Source of the DNA: an uncultured Actinomycetes bacterium
Lineage (GTDB): Bacteria > Actinomycetota > Acidimicrobiia > IMCC26256 > PALSA-555
Assembly: GCA_937927875.1 (NCBI GenBank)
Contig: CALEYV010000032.1
Location: 1-9,773 of the forward strand
DNA: 9,773 nt
Direction: 5' to 3'
This document shows positions 7,565 to 9,773 of the stretch, one piece after another. A program made the position numbers and the translations under genes. The first letter of the stretch is position 1. Each line of letters opens with the position of its first letter. The notes under the pieces are model-generated. The model had not been told where the DNA came from. It did no database searches and worked only from the letters and a program-made list of their open reading frames with translations.

Positions 7565-8935
7565 ATGCCGCTGCAGCTCTACGACACGCGCCAGCGAGCC
7601 AAGGTCGACTTCGAGCCCCGCGAGTCCGGCCGTGTGGGCATCTACGTCTGCGGGCCGACCGTGTACGACGTGCCGCACATCGGCCACGGGCGCACCACGC
7701 TCGTCTACGACACCATCCGCCGCTACCTCCGGTGGCGCGGGTACGAGGTGCGGTTCGTCTCGAACGTGACCGACATCGAGGACAAGATCATCGTCCGGGC
7801 CCACGAGAGCGGCAGCACCGAGCCCGAGCTGGCCCGCGAGTTCGAGGCCGCGTACTGGGAGCAGCTGGACCGGCTCGGGGTCGATCGGCCCGACGAGACG
7901 CCGCACGCGACCGGCTACGTCGCCGACATGCTCGACTTCGTCGGGGAGCTCATCGACGCCGGCCACGCGTACGTCGTGCCCGGCCGCGGCGTCTACTTCG
8001 ACGTGCAGTCCTTCCCCGGCTACGGCGCGCTCGCCCATCAGACCGTCGACCAGCTCCTCGACTCCGCGGGGGCGCGGGTCGAGGTCGACGAGGCGAAGCG
8101 GAGCCCGGTCGACTTCGCGCTCTGGAAGGCCGCCAAGCCGGGCGAGCCGACGTGGGAGTCGCCGTGGGGGCCGGGCCGTCCCGGTTGGCACCTCGAGTGC
8201 TCGACGATGGCCCTCGACCTGCTCGGCGAGGGCTTCGACCTCCACGGCGCCGGCGACGACCTCATCTTCCCGCACAACGAGAACGAGCGGGCCCAGGCCG
8301 AGGCGGCCGGCCACCCGTTCTCCCGCTACTGGCTGCACGCCGGGATGGTCGAGGTGGGTGGCGAGAAGATGGCGAAGTCGCTCGGCAACTTCCGGACCCT
8401 GGAGAACGCGCTCGACGAGCACGGCGCCCGCGCCTTCCGAGTCGCGGTGCTCCAGACCCACTACCGCAAGGCGACCGACCTCGGGGACGCCGAGCTGGCG
8501 GCGGCGGCGCAGGCGGTGGGCCGCCTCGACGCGCTCGCCCGCCGGGCCGCCGCGGCCGGTGTCCCGGCCGGCGCGGCGCCGGACGCGGAGACGGTGGACC
8601 GGTTCCGGGCCGAGATGGACGACGACTTCGGAACCCCGGGCGCGCTGGCCGCCATCTTCGACGCCGTCAGCCGCGCCAACCGGGCCATCGAGGCCGATGA
8701 CCGGGCGACGGCAGCGTCGCTCGTCGCCGCCGTCCGTGAGCTGTCGGCCGCCCTCGGCATCACGATCGACGTCGGCACCGCCGCTGACGTCGACATCGAC
8801 CGGCGCGTGAGCGAGCGAGAGGCGGCGCGAGCCCAGGGTGACTTCGCGACCGCGGACCGGATCCGCGCCGAGCTCGCCGAGCGGGGGGTCGTGCTGGAGG
8901 ACACGCCGGGCGGGACCGTCTGGCACCGACGGTGA
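7565..8935 (+). CDS. cysS: Cysteine--tRNA ligase
   Basis: Class I aminoacyl-tRNA synthetase that charges tRNA-Cys using ATP, in the cytoplasm. The 456-residue product has the class I HIGH motif (38-41, in PTVYDVPHIGHGR) and KMAKS (268-272, in GGEKMAKSLGNF). The zinc-site residues that recognise the cysteine thiol are present: Cys29 (IYVCGPTVYD), Cys212 (WHLECSTMA), His237 and Glu241 (FPHNENERAQ). The C-terminal DALR-type helical domain follows, with an end segment (REAARAQGDFATADRIRAELAERGVVLEDTPGGTVW) typical of CysS. It is not MshC, the mycothiol ligase paralogue, since the KMAKS context and full C-terminal anticodon region are those of CysS. The ATG follows ispF by 25 nt with no Shine-Dalgarno match; see the -10-like element at 7551. 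The stop overlaps the next gene by 4 nt (GTGA). Confidence 0.97.
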   Translation: MPLQLYDTRQRAKVDFEPRESGRVGIYVCGPTVYDVPHIGHGRTTLVYDTIRRYLRWRGYEVRFVSNVTDIEDKIIVRAHESGSTEPELAREFEAAYWEQLDRLGVDRPDETPHATGYVADMLDFVGELIDAGHAYVVPGRGVYFDVQSFPGYGALAHQTVDQLLDSAGARVEVDEAKRSPVDFALWKAAKPGEPTWESPWGPGRPGWHLECSTMALDLLGEGFDLHGAGDDLIFPHNENERAQAEAAGHPFSRYWLHAGMVEVGGEKMAKSLGNFRTLENALDEHGARAFRVAVLQTHYRKATDLGDAELAAAAQAVGRLDALARRAAAAGVPAGAAPDAETVDRFRAEMDDDFGTPGALAAIFDAVSRANRAIEADDRATAASLVAAVRELSAALGITIDVGTAADVDIDRRVSEREAARAQGDFATADRIRAELAERGVVLEDTPGGTVWHRR

Positions 8936-9678
8936 CGAGGCGCCGGGGCGACGACCTCGGTGGCTCGATCGTCCCCGGCCGCCGGGCCGCCACCGAGCTC
9001 CTCCGTGCCGGGCGCCGGCCCGTCCGCTCGGTCTCGCTGGCCCGGGGAGCCGCGGCCGCCGACGAGGTCGCCGAGCTCGCCAACGCCCGTGGGATCCGCA
9101 TCCGCTGGCGCGACGCCGACCAGCTGCGCGAGGAGTCCGGCGTCGACGTCGCGCAAGGCGTCGTCGTCCAGGCCGCGCCGCTGCCGCCGGTGCCGCTGGC
9201 CGAGCTGCTCGACGACGCCGGCGCCTTCCTCGTCGCGTTGGACGGTGTCACCGACCCCCGCAACGTCGGCGCGATGCTGCGCACGGCGCTGGCGGCGGGC
9301 GCGACCGGCGCCATCCTCCCCCGGCGTCGGGCCGCGCTCCTGACGCCGGCCGCGACGAAGGCCGCGGCCGGCGCGGTGGAGCACCTGCCGATCGCGCTCG
9401 TCAGCGGGGTCGCCGCCGCGCTCGAGCAGGCGGCTCGCGTCGGGGTGTGGACGGTGGGGCTCGACGCCGCCGGCGAGGCGCTCGTCTCGGAGCTCACGAT
9501 TGCCGACCGGCCGCTCGTGCTCGTGCTCGGCGCCGAGGACGCGGGGCTCGCTCGACTCGTCCGCGCGCGGTGCGACGTGGTCGCGCGCATCCCGATGACC
9601 GGGCCCGTCGAGTCCCTCAACGTCGCGGCGGCGGCCGCCGTCGCGTGCTTCGAGGTCGCGCGACAGCGCCGCGGGTAG
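8932..9678 (+). CDS. rlmB: 23S rRNA (guanosine-2'-O)-methyltransferase, RlmB/TrmH family
   Basis: SPOUT-class RNA 2'-O-methyltransferase using S-adenosylmethionine; by family and position the likely target is the peptidyl-transferase-loop guanosine methylated by RlmB. The 248-residue product has an N-terminal L30e-like substrate-binding domain (about 10-82, starting IVPGRRAATELLRAGR and ending AQGVVVQ) and a C-terminal trefoil-knot domain. The three family motifs are visible: DGVTDPRNVGAMLRTA (104-119, with Asn111 and the catalytic Arg117), LVLGAEDAGL (197-206, Glu202) and IPMTGPVESLNVAAAA (220-235). Motif 2 has Asp203 where most members have Gly, and the Ser usual after SLNV is Ala; both look tolerable. 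GTG at 8932 overlaps the cysS stop by 4 nt. The same order (cysS then this methyltransferase) occurs in M. tuberculosis. The exact site (rRNA rather than tRNA) is inferred, not shown. Confidence 0.88.
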   Translation: MTRRRGDDLGGSIVPGRRAATELLRAGRRPVRSVSLARGAAAADEVAELANARGIRIRWRDADQLREESGVDVAQGVVVQAAPLPPVPLAELLDDAGAFLVALDGVTDPRNVGAMLRTALAAGATGAILPRRRAALLTPAATKAAAGAVEHLPIALVSGVAAALEQAARVGVWTVGLDAAGEALVSELTIADRPLVLVLGAEDAGLARLVRARCDVVARIPMTGPVESLNVAAAAAVACFEVARQRRG

Positions 9679-9681
9679 CCT
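9676..9681 (+). promoter_or_regulatory. -10 element of the tRNA-Thr gene
   Basis: TAGCCT fits TAnnnT and sits 9 nt before the first base of the tRNA, so a start of transcription would fall only a few bases before the mature 5' end. Its first three bases are the TAG stop codon of rlmB. No -35 match is visible in the end of rlmB. Confidence 0.45.
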
Positions 9682-9690
9682 GCAGAGCGC

Positions 9691-9763
9691 GCCGGGTTAG
9701 CTCAGCTGGCAGAGCACTGCTCTTGTAAAGCAGAGGCCGTCGGTTCGATCCCGACACCCGGCT
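9691..9763 (+). tRNA. tRNA-Thr (anticodon UGU)
   Basis: A complete cloverleaf of 73 nt. The acceptor stem pairs GCCGGGT with ACCCGGC (7 of 7); the D stem is GCTC/GAGC; the anticodon stem CTGCT/AGCAG closes the loop CTTGTAA with anticodon TGT at 9724-9726 (reads ACA threonine codons); the variable loop is 5 nt; the T stem GTCGG/CCGAC closes TTCGATC. The discriminator base is T at 9763, and CCA is not encoded, so it must be added after transcription. It begins 12 nt after the rlmB stop. Confidence 0.97.
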
Positions 9764-9773
9764 CGACGTCGGT

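Noticed and set aside
7310..8926. 538-codon minus-strand open frame antisense to cysS
   Set aside because: It mirrors the coding frame of a fully recognisable CysS and has a biased, domain-free composition. It is a shadow of cysS codon use.

Overview
This is a gene-dense, very GC-rich stretch (codon third positions are almost all G or C) from a high-GC Gram-positive bacterium. The two-ATPase-domain ClpC, the long CarD, DisA and the run carD-ispD-ispF-cysS-rlmB all resemble Mycobacterium tuberculosis proteins, so an actinobacterium is well supported. A deep lineage such as Acidimicrobiia is my guess only; it rests on the CarD tail and the local gene order, not on a search.

Layout. Positions 1-2261 hold clpC, cut at its 5' end. 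A doubly anchored LppM-like lipoprotein gene follows 27 nt later (2289-3107). After a 95-nt gap with a possible promoter and a perfect short hairpin come disA (3203-4276) and a dienelactone-hydrolase-like gene (4276-5004) that overlap by one base. A Crp/Fnr-type regulator gene on the minus strand (5015-5677) meets the hydrolase gene tail to tail with 10 nt between stop codons, and diverges from carD (5793-6413). From carD to the right edge everything is on the plus strand and tightly packed: carD, ispD, ispF (4-nt overlap with ispD), cysS (25-nt gap with a promoter-like motif), rlmB (4-nt overlap with cysS), then a complete tRNA-Thr(UGU). No stretch above 300 nt lacks a gene.

How the parts fit. 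The window is core housekeeping: protein quality control (ClpC), c-di-AMP synthesis and DNA-integrity scanning (DisA), a cyclic-nucleotide-type transcription factor beside the global RNA polymerase regulator CarD, two steps of MEP isoprenoid synthesis (IspD, IspF), and translation (CysS, RlmB, tRNA-Thr). The carD promoter is probably shared in a divergent intergenic region with the Crp-type gene. I see no mobile element, CRISPR array, toxin-antitoxin pair or defence system, and nothing that looks like an undescribed multi-gene system. The points most worth a look are the histone-H1-like tail on CarD, a TTG start for the Crp-type gene, the LppM-like gene between clpC and disA, a probable leaderless promoter for cysS, and an IspF that lacks the usual Thr pair in its nucleotide-binding loop.
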